Part shown: in pieces, positions 8,323 through 18,200 of the stretch
Layout: every line of letters starts with the position of its first letter
Position numbering within the stretch: the stretch's first letter is position 1
Assembly: GCA_036676195.1 (NCBI GenBank)
Contig: JAKFDK010000010.1
Coordinates: forward strand, 110,152 to 174,151
Reading direction: 5' to 3'
Source of the DNA: JAKFDK01 sp036676195
GTDB lineage: Bacteria > Bacillota > Sulfobacillia > Symbiobacteriales > ZC4RG38
Length of the DNA: 64,000 nucleotides
Program-made: the position numbers and the translations under genes
Notes under the pieces: model-generated
Told to the model about the DNA's origin: nothing
The model's database searches: none
What the model saw: only the letters and a program-made list of their open reading frames with translations

Positions 8323-9624
8323 GTGAAGGAATATGTCTTTCGCGACGCGGTCCATGGCGACATTTCCGTACAGGATCCGGTCGTCCTGGCGCTGATTGAT
8401 ACCCCGGAATTTCAGCGGTTGCGACGGATCCGGCAACTGGGAACTTCCTTTATTTCCTATCCTGGTGCCGAGCATACCCGGTTTGCCCATTCGCTGGGCG
8501 CCTACCACCTGATGGACCGGGTACTGAAGCACCTGACCGAGCGGCATCTGGTGGCGTTGAGCCGGGAAGAGCACACCTTGATGTGCTGCGCCGCCCTCCT
8601 GCACGATGTGGGCCATGGCCCTTTCTCGCACCTGTTTGAAAAGGTCATGGGTACCGACCATGAGCAATGGGCAGTACGGATCATTACCAGCCCGGAGACG
8701 GCCATAAACCGCCGCCTGCGGGAACGGCATTCGGACTGGCCGGACCGGATTGCGGCCCTGGTGACGCACCGCTGGCAGGGTCCGGGCTACATGCAGGACC
8801 TGTTGAGCAGTCAGCTCGATATTGACCGGATGGATTACCTGCTGCGAGATTCACTGATGTGTGGCGTTTCTTATGGAAACTTTGATCTCAGCCGGCTTCT
8901 GAGCACCCTGGCCGTATCTGAAGGCCCCAGGGGCCCGCGCCTGGCCGTGAGTGCCAAGGGCCAGAGTGCGGCTGAGGCATTCCTGCTGGCTCGCTATTTT
9001 ATGTACTGGAACGTGTATTTTCATAAGGCTACGCGATCCATCGAGGCCATTCTGGAAAAACTATTGCAACGGGCCGTGGCGCTGTACAGCACCGGCGGGG
9101 CGGCGGCATTGGGCGGGGTACCGGCCAGTCTGGAGCCCTTTCTGGCCGGACCGGTCACCCTGGCGCAATACCTGGCAGCGGATGAGGTCGATGTGTCTTA
9201 TGCCATCAAGAGGTGGGCCGCATCACCGGATCCGGTGCTGTCTGATCTGGCCGGCCGGTTCGTCCACCGCCGCCTCTTCCGCGGCCTGCGTCTGAAGGGA
9301 CCGATCTCGGACGAGTTGCGGCAGGCTGTGCTGGCGCGGGTCGCTGCTGCGGGGTTTACACCGCCGGAATACTACGTCCACACTGATCGCACGGTCGGTG
9401 TGGCCTATACGTATTATGTGGCGCCGGTAGAAGAGGGTCCCCACCCGATTCTGGTGGTTGATGTCGATGGCGGCCGTCTATTGGTAGAGGAAATCACCCG
9501 TCGCTCCGATGTTCTGCGGGGGATCTCTGCTGAACCCCTGGCCCGCTATGCCCTGTTTGTACCCAAGGAGGTGGCAGATGCCGTTGTTCCGTTGCTCGCT
9601 CAGCAACTGCTCTTTGAGATTTAA
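8323..9624 (+). CDS. HD-domain phosphohydrolase (YwfO/SAMHD1-like dNTPase family)
   Basis: About 433 residues from the GTG at 8323, which lies seven bases after AAGGAGA. The opening (YVFRDAVHGDISV, then FQRLRRIRQLGTS and HTRFAHSLGAYHL) and the metal-binding pair in LLHDVGHGPFSH are diagnostic of HD phosphohydrolases related to dGTPases and SAMHD1; a further D in SQLDIDRMDYLLRD completes the site. Bacillus YwfO and relatives remove triphosphate from dNTPs. The substrate here is not shown by sequence. It is a single-gene unit with an extended -10 promoter. An in-frame upstream ATG at 8266 lies inside the promoter and is rejected as the start. Confidence 0.9.
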   Translation: MKEYVFRDAVHGDISVQDPVVLALIDTPEFQRLRRIRQLGTSFISYPGAEHTRFAHSLGAYHLMDRVLKHLTERHLVALSREEHTLMCCAALLHDVGHGPFSHLFEKVMGTDHEQWAVRIITSPETAINRRLRERHSDWPDRIAALVTHRWQGPGYMQDLLSSQLDIDRMDYLLRDSLMCGVSYGNFDLSRLLSTLAVSEGPRGPRLAVSAKGQSAAEAFLLARYFMYWNVYFHKATRSIEAILEKLLQRAVALYSTGGAAALGGVPASLEPFLAGPVTLAQYLAADEVDVSYAIKRWAASPDPVLSDLAGRFVHRRLFRGLRLKGPISDELRQAVLARVAAAGFTPPEYYVHTDRTVGVAYTYYVAPVEEGPHPILVVDVDGGRLLVEEITRRSDVLRGISAEPLARYALFVPKEVADAVVPLLAQQLLFEI

Positions 9625-10037
9625 GGACGTTGAGCAGAAGCAGCAAGGATAAGCTCCGATTTTGGTCCAACCTGGCACCGCCGACGGCTTGCTGGGACTG
9701 ATGGCTGCATACTCATATCTCATCAGTGAGCCTGGCCTGGTCACTCCCGCCCTCCTGGTGTCGGGGTTCCGGGCGTATTATGTCTATACTTACCTGACGG
9801 CCCGCCCGAGAAACCCCCGACGGAAGCGGCGGTGGCAAGGCGCGGGCGGCGGCGACCCTTGCCGCTCCTTTTCCTATGTAAAGTGGGTTTCAAGCACGGC
9901 TCGAAGATTCGTTTCGTACCCTGGTAACGGGGATGGCTCGGGGGAATGGCAGGCTGCCCTTCCGTCCATCCTACTGGATGGGAAGCCGGACAGTGAGGCC
10001 GGCACCCGAGCGGAAGGGTGAGTGAGGAGGGTCGTGC
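9625..10037. other. intergenic region upstream of the NYN gene
   Basis: 413 bases. A 119-codon frame (9662-10021) has no good ribosome-binding site and looks random after its first 45 residues. A hairpin with a short T-run lies at 9834-9872. A second hairpin (CCATCC near 9963, GGATGG near 9973) lies closer to the gene. I compared it loosely with common riboswitch cores (cobalamin, c-di-GMP, glycine) and with 6S and SRP RNA and saw no match, but a structured leader RNA is not excluded. Confidence 0.4.
9834..9872 (+). terminator. possible intrinsic terminator after the HD gene
   Basis: GGCAAGG (9834-9840) and CCTTGCC (9857-9863) form a 7-bp stem with a 16-base loop, followed by GCTCCTTTT. The T-run is short, so this is a weak call. 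Confidence 0.4.
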
Positions 10038-10838
10038 ATGAAGAGTGTGGTTTTTATGGATTACGAAAACATCTATTGGAGCATGAAACAACAGTACGGT
10101 ACATCACCCGACGTCGTAAAACTGATCTCCAGCCTACGGGAGTTGGGCGAGCAAAAGCACGGTGGTGGCCCGGTGTGTCTGATGCAGGCCTATGCAGATT
10201 TTGATCACGAGGAGTTTCGGGGCCTGCTGTCAGATTTGCAGCGCCGAAGTGTTGAGCCACGTCATGTGTTTTCCAAGAACTACGACGATGGCACGCGTAA
10301 GAACGCCGCTGACATTGAAATGAGCTTGGATGCGCTGGAGATGATGTACAACCGGGCCGACATTGATGTTTTCATTCTGGTCTGCGGAGACCGGGACATG
10401 ATCCAGGTGATTCGCAAGCTACGGGCACGCGGCAAGCTGGTACATGTGGTTGCGGTCGAAAAGACCATGTCCAAAGACGTGATGTCGTTTGTGAACTTCT
10501 TTACGACCATTGAAACCCTGCTGGGGATTGTCCCGCCGGCCATGCATGACCTGGAACTGATGATCCGCCGGTTGGATTCGGCCGAATTCGGCAAGCCGTT
10601 TGTGGGCCTTAAATACTTCCTGCGGGTACTGGCGGGGTCCGACATTGTGGACCGCAAGACCTACGAGCTGGTGAACCAGGCGATTTCCGAGGGAATTATC
10701 GAGACTTACAAGGTACCGAACCCCAAGGACGAGCTGTTTCCGACCACGGCCTGCCGCCTGAACCGGGAGCATGAACTGGTTCGCCGGGCACTGAACGGAG
10801 GTCCGTCCAGCGCCCCGGCCCGGCACGTCAGTGCCTGA
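10038..10838 (+). CDS. NYN (PIN-like) domain protein, LabA/DUF88 family, with C-terminal winged-helix-like region
   Basis: Residues 1-165 form a NYN domain: a strand with an acidic residue at the start (SVVFMDYENI), a second acidic cluster (KNAADIEMSLDAL) and a third in LVCGDRDMI. NYN proteins are predicted metal-dependent ribonucleases of the PIN superfamily; several characterised members cut structured RNA. Residues about 170-255 (DLELMIRRLD, then YFLRVLAGSDIVDR and LVNQAISEGIIETYK) look like a winged-helix RNA- or DNA-binding module. The ATG at 10038 follows GAGGAGGG. It is a single gene with a strong terminator behind it. RNase activity and substrate are inference. Confidence 0.82.
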   Translation: MKSVVFMDYENIYWSMKQQYGTSPDVVKLISSLRELGEQKHGGGPVCLMQAYADFDHEEFRGLLSDLQRRSVEPRHVFSKNYDDGTRKNAADIEMSLDALEMMYNRADIDVFILVCGDRDMIQVIRKLRARGKLVHVVAVEKTMSKDVMSFVNFFTTIETLLGIVPPAMHDLELMIRRLDSAEFGKPFVGLKYFLRVLAGSDIVDRKTYELVNQAISEGIIETYKVPNPKDELFPTTACRLNREHELVRRALNGGPSSAPARHVSA

Positions 10839-10854
10839 TCCCAGCCGCATCAAG

Positions 10855-10899
10855 GCCACGGACCCCCGGGGAGCAATCCCAGGGGTCCGTGGCTTTTTT
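10855..10899 (+). terminator. strong intrinsic terminator after the NYN gene
   Basis: GCCACGGACCCC at 10855-10866 and GGGGTCCGTGGC at 10882-10893 form a perfect 12-bp stem, followed directly by six T residues. Confidence 0.93.
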
Positions 10900-11543
10900 G
10901 TGAATAAAAATTCGCGGTAGTTGTGGAACAAACGGCCGCGACCTTTCGTCCAAAGGACCAGTCTTGAAACGCGCGCCAACGCGCCCGGGGCGCGGTTCAG
11001 AAGCCCGTTGGCAGGAAATTGGTTTTCAACGCCGAATGCTATCGAGGTCTTTCTTTACGCTCCTTATTCTGCCTATATGCATATCCGAAATCTGTATGAT
11101 TGACCTGCCTAAACATCCGTTGCTACAATGCGGTTGGCTTACCGGACGACACCATGATGCCGAGTCGGGGTGCATCGCCGCATGGGCGGTGTCACTCCGT
11201 TGATCAGACGCAGGTTCCGGGGACACCCATCCCCGGGAGCAGAAGGCAGCTCGTCCCCATTCGGATGGGCCAAACTGTGGAAGGAAATGGTTTGCGAAAA
11301 TCTCGGGAACCTTTTCTGGCAAGCTGCGTCTATAGTAACTGGTTCGGTCCCCAACCAAGTTCCGACGGTCATGCTGTCGGGGGAGGGCGGGGCGCACAGC
11401 GGAGGCGTCTGCGGTGCGAACGGGGGGGATGGCCCGCACGGGTAGCGGGACTCGGCACATTCCGAACCACCAGACCATCTCCGACGCAACAGGACCCGAC
11501 GTTCCGAGTTCCACGTTATTTCCTAAAGAGGAGGATTCGAGGG
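10900..11543. other. long upstream region of the main S-layer gene
   Basis: About 640 bases between the NYN terminator and the S-layer start. It holds a good promoter at 11100-11129, implying a leader of some 410 bases. An open frame continues through the leader in the S-layer frame from 11100, but it is Arg/Pro/Gly-rich shadow sequence with no ribosome-binding site; the real start is at 11544. Long untranslated leaders are known for other S-layer genes and raise mRNA stability. Confidence 0.6.
11100..11129 (+). promoter_or_regulatory. promoter of the main S-layer gene
   Basis: The -35 TTGACC (11100-11105) and -10 TACAAT (11124-11129) are 18 bases apart, with a TG at 11121-11122 making an extended -10. 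This fits a highly expressed gene. Confidence 0.7.
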
Positions 11544-14500
11544 ATGAATTTGCGGAAGCTGCTGTCTGCCGTTCTCGTAGTCAGCCTTGTCTTCTCGCTC
11601 GTCGGCACGACTGTGTTCGCTGCCGGCGAGGAGCAGGCCTACCAGAACGCCATCCAGATGCTGAAGAACTTCAGCATCGTGACTGGCGACCAGAACGGTG
11701 ACGTACACCCCGAAGCTGAAATCACCCGGGCCGAAATGATCAAGATCCTCGTTACCGCCGCCGGCAAGGGCGAGGATGCGAAGCTCCTCGCTGGCGCTCC
11801 GGCTTTCTCTGACACCCAGGCCCACTGGTCTTCCGGTTATGCTGCCCTGGCCAAGAACATGGGCATCACCACCGGCTACCCCGACGGCTCCTTCAACCCC
11901 GACGGCAAGGTGACCTACGCTGAGGCCGTCACCATGCTGGCCCGCCTTGTGAAGCTGACCCCGACTGCCGCTGCCTGGCCGGCCAACTATATCGCGGCCG
12001 CTTCCGAGGCCGGCATCATTCCTGCCGACATCGACGTGGCGCAGTACGCCAACGCCCCCGCCGTGCGCGGTGCCGTTTTCGTCCTCGCCAATAACTCCTT
12101 CAGCAACGTCCCCATCGACGGCAAGAACCTGTACCAGAAGGTTCACGACACCACCGCCCCGGCTCTGACCGTGGACGCCGTGTCCAGCCCGACCACCGCC
12201 ACCAAGGCGACCGTCTCCGGTAAGGTCAGCGACGCCACGAGCCTGACCATCAACGGTGAGGCCGCTGAGATCGGTGCCGACGGCGCCTTCTCCGCCGACA
12301 TCGAGCTCGCCCTCGGCGCCAACGACATCGCCATCACCGCGGTGGACCTGGTTGGTAACGAGGCTACCTCCAAGGTCGCCGTGGAGCGCAACAACGCTCC
12401 CGTGGCCAAGGTTGACGCCCCCGCCACCCTCGAGGTCGCCGCCGGCGACACCGCCGACGTGGCCGTGAAGGTGCTCGACCAGAACGACGTCGAGATCGCC
12501 AGCCCCTCCGTTGATGCCACTGTTGCCCCGGACACCCTGGGCACCTACGCTGACGGCAAGTTCACTGCCGCTGCCACCGCTGGCACCGGCACCCTGACCC
12601 TGAAGTCCGGCGACGTTGCCACCAGCGTGGCTGTGACTGTCAAGGCCGGCGCTGTTGCCAAGGTTGAGGTTTCTCCCGCCACGGCCAACCTGGCGGTGGG
12701 CGGCCTGCAGACCTTCACTGCCAAGGCGTTCGACGCCAGCGGCAACGAGGTCTCCGGCCAGACCTTCACCTTCTCCGCCACCGGTGCCGGTGCGCTGGTT
12801 AACCCCTCCACCGGTGACTTCATCGCCTCTGCTGCCGGCAGCTACACCATCACCGCCGCCGCCGGCGACGTGAAGGGTACCGCTACCGCCGCTGTTTACA
12901 GCAGCACCGTGTCCAAGGTTGTTGTATCTGCCCCGGCCACCATTCCGAATAACGCCTCCAGCGAAATCGAGCTGGTTGCCACCATCCAGGACGCCAACGG
13001 CAACACCGTGGCCTCCGCCGACGGTAGCGATTGGACCGTTACCTTTGACGATGCCTCCAAGGTACTTGACTTGGGCGCGGACTTCACCATTTGGGACGTG
13101 AACCCTACGGCCGGCGTGGCCAAGCTGAAGGTTAAGACCAAAGCCGGTGTTGCCACTGGTGCGAAGGCCAGTGTGACCGCTCGGGTGAAGAAGGGTACCG
13201 AAGTTGACAAGACCTCTACTGCGGTGACCGTCGAAACCGCGGCCCAGAAGGCTGTCGGCGTGAAGATCACCACCGAAGCCTACCTCTCCGCTCTGAACTC
13301 GACCAACACCGTTGTGCCGACCGCTGAAGTGATCGACGAGGTCGGCAAGTCCATGAAGAGCGGCACATGGCAGGTCAAGTGGACCATTTCCGGCCCGGCT
13401 GACCTGATTGAGGGCAGCAGCAAGGTTACCTCTGTCACCACTCCCTATACCGGTCTTGCCACCCCGATTAAGTCCTCTGCCACTATTCAGTCCCGCCAGG
13501 CTCAGACCGGTGCCATTACGGTTACCGCCACTGTCGAGGGTGTGGGCAGCGACACCAAGACCGTGACTGCCGCTATTCCCGGCGACGCCGCCAAGCTGGT
13601 TGTCACCACGCAGGACGACGAGACTCAGGCCAAGTCCAACGGGGCGGGCCAGATTCGGGTCTACGTCCGGGCGGTTGACGCCAATGGTGTGCCGACCACC
13701 TCCGGCCTGCCTACTTCTGTGACGGCCGACATCGACACCGACGATACCGATGAGGTCTATGTGTCCTCCACCAATGGCAAGTCCACCTCCCTGGACGTAA
13801 CCGTCGGCGAGGCGACCAAGCTTAACTCCAACGGTGAAAAGTCTGTCGACATTGACAATGCCACTGGTTACGGCACTCTGGCCGTTAAGGTGAAGGCGCT
13901 GACCGGCAACCTGCCGATTACCTTCAAGGCCAGCAAGTTCACCAGCGGTACCACGACCCTGAGCTTCGTGTCCGACTCCTACACTCAGATTGTGGCTGAG
14001 CAGTCCACCATCGCCCTGTCTTCTGCCGGTTCGCCTGAGGCGACCTTCAAGTTCCAGTTGAAGGATGCTGCCGGTAACAAGGTGGCCACCTCCGGCGTGA
14101 AGGTCAAGCTGAAGACCACCAGTGATGACGTGACTATCAACGGCGTCATCGGCACCACCGGTGCCGAGGTCAGCACTGACGCCAGCGGTATTGCTTCCTT
14201 CAAGGTGGCCGCCCGCCAATACACCAAGGACTATGACCTGAGCGCTTCCGGCAAGACCAAGGGTGGCGCCGACATGACCGCCACCGCGAAGCTGAGCGTC
14301 AAGCCGCTGGTGGCCGTCGACCTGAAGCTCTCCCTGGTTGATGACGCTAACGTGCCGACTAGCACTGCCGCCTCCGGTGCTGTCACCCACCTGTATGTTG
14401 AGGCTGTGGACCAGTATGGCAACACGCTGACGGATCTGACCAAGGATGATTTTGCCGCCTCGATCCCGGCCGGTAGCATTCTCGACACCTATGTCAATAG

Positions 14501-15080
14501 CGAAGAGGATGCTTCGGTGCTCAGCGGTATCAAGGGCCTCTATATCAAGCCTGTGGGCAGCAAGTTCCGCATCTCCTTCAAGCCGAAGGCCCAGGGCACC
14601 CTGCAGATCGACGTGAAGCAGAAGTCCCTTTCCACCCCGATTGTGAAGTCCGCGTACGTGGGTGTCCGTGCCGGGACCCCGAAAAAGGTCAAGATCGTGC
14701 GTGATTCCGGGGTGACCAACATCGACGTGACCAAGGGCGTCCCCAGCGGGCCGTACACCGTGCAGCTCACCGACGAGAACGGCAACGTTGTGCCCAACGA
14801 CCTGAACAACGGTACTGTTAACTACACCGTGAAGCTGAGCTTTGCGACGACGGATGTCGACAGTGGCACCTACTTCACCATCCGCGAGAGCGAGAACGGC
14901 GCAACGGTTGATAGCAACAACCAGCTGTCGATCAAGCCCAGCGCCAGCAGCGCGAACTTCTGGATCCTGAGCAACGATACCGACGGTGTCGGCGTCACGG
15001 TCTCGGCTGCTTCCTATGACGGGAGCAACAAGATTGCTGACCTGTCCGCTGACTCCGAAGTGACCTTTACTGCGAAGTAA
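11544..15080 (+). CDS. major S-layer protein with SLH domains and Ig-like repeats
   Basis: 1178 residues with signal peptide MNLRKLLSAVLVVSLVFSL ending VFAA. Three SLH segments follow (about 30-75, 85-135 and 136-190; motifs EITRAEMIKILV, SSGYAALAKNMGITTGYPDGSF and VRGAVFVLAN). The rest is a chain of Ig-like and invasin-type beta domains rich in Thr, Ala, Val and Lys with very few Met and no obvious Cys. The SLH region should anchor the protein to the secondary wall polymer while the beta domains build the lattice. The ATG at 11544 follows AAAGAGGAGG, close to perfect. Codon choice is strongly biased to AAG, GCC, ACC, AAC and CTG compared with its neighbours, a mark of very high expression. 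A terminator follows at once. Confidence 0.93.
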   Translation: MNLRKLLSAVLVVSLVFSLVGTTVFAAGEEQAYQNAIQMLKNFSIVTGDQNGDVHPEAEITRAEMIKILVTAAGKGEDAKLLAGAPAFSDTQAHWSSGYAALAKNMGITTGYPDGSFNPDGKVTYAEAVTMLARLVKLTPTAAAWPANYIAAASEAGIIPADIDVAQYANAPAVRGAVFVLANNSFSNVPIDGKNLYQKVHDTTAPALTVDAVSSPTTATKATVSGKVSDATSLTINGEAAEIGADGAFSADIELALGANDIAITAVDLVGNEATSKVAVERNNAPVAKVDAPATLEVAAGDTADVAVKVLDQNDVEIASPSVDATVAPDTLGTYADGKFTAAATAGTGTLTLKSGDVATSVAVTVKAGAVAKVEVSPATANLAVGGLQTFTAKAFDASGNEVSGQTFTFSATGAGALVNPSTGDFIASAAGSYTITAAAGDVKGTATAAVYSSTVSKVVVSAPATIPNNASSEIELVATIQDANGNTVASADGSDWTVTFDDASKVLDLGADFTIWDVNPTAGVAKLKVKTKAGVATGAKASVTARVKKGTEVDKTSTAVTVETAAQKAVGVKITTEAYLSALNSTNTVVPTAEVIDEVGKSMKSGTWQVKWTISGPADLIEGSSKVTSVTTPYTGLATPIKSSATIQSRQAQTGAITVTATVEGVGSDTKTVTAAIPGDAAKLVVTTQDDETQAKSNGAGQIRVYVRAVDANGVPTTSGLPTSVTADIDTDDTDEVYVSSTNGKSTSLDVTVGEATKLNSNGEKSVDIDNATGYGTLAVKVKALTGNLPITFKASKFTSGTTTLSFVSDSYTQIVAEQSTIALSSAGSPEATFKFQLKDAAGNKVATSGVKVKLKTTSDDVTINGVIGTTGAEVSTDASGIASFKVAARQYTKDYDLSASGKTKGGADMTATAKLSVKPLVAVDLKLSLVDDANVPTSTAASGAVTHLYVEAVDQYGNTLTDLTKDDFAASIPAGSILDTYVNSEEDASVLSGIKGLYIKPVGSKFRISFKPKAQGTLQIDVKQKSLSTPIVKSAYVGVRAGTPKKVKIVRDSGVTNIDVTKGVPSGPYTVQLTDENGNVVPNDLNNGTVNYTVKLSFATTDVDSGTYFTIRESENGATVDSNNQLSIKPSASSANFWILSNDTDGVGVTVSAASYDGSNKIADLSADSEVTFTAK

Positions 15081-15091
15081 GCGTCGGTTTC

Positions 15092-15127
15092 AAAACAGCG
15101 GAGCCCTTTAGGGCTCCGCTGTTTTTT
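15092..15127 (+). terminator. strong intrinsic terminator after the S-layer gene
   Basis: A perfect stem of AAAACAGCGGAGCCC (15092-15106) with its complement at 15111-15125, loop TTTA, overlaps a run of six T residues. Confidence 0.95.
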
Positions 15128-15236
15128 ATATCGGAGAGGTTCTAACAGGAAACCAAGACTATACCAAGAAAGTCTATTATAGAGGATTCCCTGAAGCGGT
15201 GGGGTTTGGGTTATTGAAGCAGGAGGAGGAGCGCAC

Positions 15237-18200
15237 ATGCGCAGGTTGCGACGCTCACTGGCGGGCACGCTGATCATTGCACTTGTGGCCTTATTCACAG
15301 GGGGGGCAGTGCAAGGAGCCTCCCGTCAGCCCGATGACCTGGTATCGGCAGTAAAGCTGCTCACCCAATACAAGGTGGTTGCAGGGGATCCGAACGGCGG
15401 TTTGCGGCTGTATGATCCGATTACTCGGGCTGAAATGGCTAAGGTTCTGGTGGCTGCCATGAAGAAGGAGCATTTAGCGCTGTTTTTTGGTAACCTGCAG
15501 GTATTTCCGGATGTTACTGGTCACTGGGCCAGCGGGTATGTGACCGGGGTGCATAACCTTGGGTTAATGGGTGGCTATCCTGATGGCATGTTCCAGCCGG
15601 AGAATCGGGTGACGCATGCCGAGGCTGCAGTCATCATGCTGCGGGCCTTGGGCCGCGAGGCAGAGGGCGGATCCGACTGGCCGCGAGGGCCCTTGGCGGC
15701 GGTGCAGCGCCTTGGCCTGACGCCGGTAGGAGCGGACTGGCGTGAAAGGGCCTCGACTCCGATCCTACGCGGCGACCTGTTTCACTTGTTGGCACGCACC
15801 TGGACCCTGTCCCAGGGCGATTCGAAAAGTTTGGCAACGAAGTATTGGGACACCGAAGCACCGCAACTGACATTGAGCCCTCTGCCTGCAGAGGTACGCA
15901 CCCCCGAAGTGACGGTTCAGGGCCGCGTCGCAGAGGCGGCCACAGTTACGGTTGCGGGTAAGTCCGTGACACCGGACACGTCCGGAGGGTTTTCCACCAC
16001 CGTGCAATTGCAGGACGGGCAGAACGACCTGCAGGTGGTGGCGGAAGATCAGGTGGGAAACCGGGCAGAGAAGGGTTTTCAGGTAACGTATCGGGCTAAA
16101 CGGGTTTCCCGGCTGGAAATCAAGCCGAGAAATCCGCAGGTGAACTTGGGCGAGTCGATCAGTCTGAGTGCCCGGGCGATCGACGAGCAGGGCAACGAAA
16201 TGTCCAATGTTAATATGATATGGTCCGTTGACCCTGCCAAGGCGAAGTTTGATGCCGCTTCTGGGCGCCTGACCACACTGGCTACCGGTGAAATTCCGGT
16301 TACCGTGACGGCCGACGGAAAGTCAGATCGCACTACCATTGCCGTGCCCGGGCAGGCAGCTCGACTGGCCATCACGCCGTCCCGGACTGTGGTGGCTGCC
16401 AACGGGGTCAGTACCGTTGATCTGGCGATCGAAGTCAGGGATATAACCGGCCGGCGTGTGCCAGGGGCCAGCGTACCCGTTGTTCTTTCCAACGGCGCTG
16501 GAGCGGTGGGCCGTCTTGACCGCACGGCGGTGCAGACAGTCGACGGGCAGGCCACGGTACGGCTGTCTTCTGCCGGTGAAAGTGTGACCGGGGCGGTGAC
16601 AGTGACGGCCTCTACCGCGGCCGGGGTAACCCCCCTGGCCAGCGCCAGCACCGTTGTTACGTTTGAGTCACGGCGCATATCGGGTGTGCTCTTGCAGGCA
16701 CAGCCAGACGTGATGCCGTTTCAATATGGGCGCACCGTGCCCGTTTCAGCCACCGTGGTGGACCAGGACAAGGTTGCTATGCCTGCCAATATGCCCGTCG
16801 ATGTGCGGCTGACCTCTGCCGACACAAAGGTGGCGACTGTGGCCAGCGGCGTACTGACCATTCCTTACGCCCGCAAGGATACCAGTGGCTCTGGGCATGG
16901 CAGTATTCAAATTACAGGCCGGGGAACCACAACCATTGGGGCGACAGCCTCGGCAGGCGGAGTAAACCTGCAGGTCTATGCGGCTGAGTTTGCTGTGAAA
17001 GATGTCGGACCGTTAGCTCGTCTGCAGGTGGACGCTGGTTCCGGGGTAGTAGCTGATGGTGTTTCGCCTATTTCCATTTCGGTGCGGCGGGTCGACAGCA
17101 ACGGCGTCCTCAACGGCACCGATCCCAGCATTGTGACGCTTACGTCTAACCGTAGCGACGTGATCATTTCCCTGATCAGTGACACCGGGGGCGTGGCCGA
17201 ATTTGAGGCCCGTTCAAGTGTGGCGGGATCGGTAACGTTTACCGCTACGGCTGTCGGGCGCTCAGATATTCCCGTTACTAGCGTGTCAGCCAACTTCACA
17301 GAGAGTGTTACAACTTCTGGCTGGCGCATTGTGCTGGAGTCGACATATTCCAGCATTGCTGCCGATGGAGCTACAGGCTCTACCATCAAGGCAACTTTAA
17401 AGGACGGGGCAGGTAACTCGATTGTTGCCGATCAGGATCTGGTGCTGACCTTATCCACTGGCAGTCGGATGGGGACCATGGTAGACTCGAGCATAACGAT
17501 TCCCCAGGGCTCCGCCATTGCCACCGACACCGCATGGTTTCAGGCCGGTGTGGAGCCGGGGCCGGCTTATATTTCCGGGCGCGTCACCAGGGGACGCACG
17601 GATATTCCGGTTGTAAGCGCCAACCTGTACCTGCTTTCCATTTCCAGTAGCAGCGGTAGCAGCGGTTCTTCGGGTTCCTCGTCTTCCGGTGGCTCCACCA
17701 ATGGGCCGGGATACTGGCAGTTCATTACTGGCAGTGCCGGGAATCTGACTTCTGGTCAAACGGCACAGTTCAAGCTTCAGGTTGTGGATAACCTGGGCAA
17801 TTTTGACCTGGGCAGCCATGCTTTTCAGGTGCAGGTATCCGTCGATGGTACGCCGGTTACCACGCCACCCGACGGAATGACGGTCTATCTCAATGGCACC
17901 TCGGTAAATGCCCTGTATGACGGCATTACCGAAGGGGCTTCCAATGATACTAACGACGCAATCGTCAAAACCGTCAACGGTGAGGCTACCATTGACGTTA
18001 CCTGGACCGGTGCTGGCACCATCACACTCAAGCCTGTGGCGGCGGCGGCCACCAATAACATTCAGGGGCCTGGGGGCGTAATTGGTAACGGCGCCAGCAC
18101 GTCTGGTTTCAGGGTGAGCGAAGGCCGGGCCGTTTTCAAGCCAGCTTCAGCCAATCGCCTGTCGCTAGCCATTACTCCTAACCTGGGCGGTGACAGCGCT

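Noticed and set aside
9662..10021. 119-codon plus-strand frame between the HD and NYN genes
   Set aside because: No proper ribosome-binding site, abrupt change from hydrophobic to random basic sequence, and overlap with a hairpin.
9781..10037. Possible riboswitch or small RNA upstream of the NYN gene
   Set aside because: No conserved core of any common class was found on reading; only unspecific hairpins are visible.
11523..14390. 955-codon open frame on the minus strand opposite the S-layer gene
   Set aside because: It is a shadow produced by the strong codon bias of the S-layer gene; its Gly/His/Val/Asp-rich sequence has no domain, no ribosome-binding site and no promoter.
17640..17710. 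Ser/Gly codon repeats in the second SLH gene considered as a DNA repeat element
   Set aside because: They stay in frame and encode a flexible linker inside a continuous protein.
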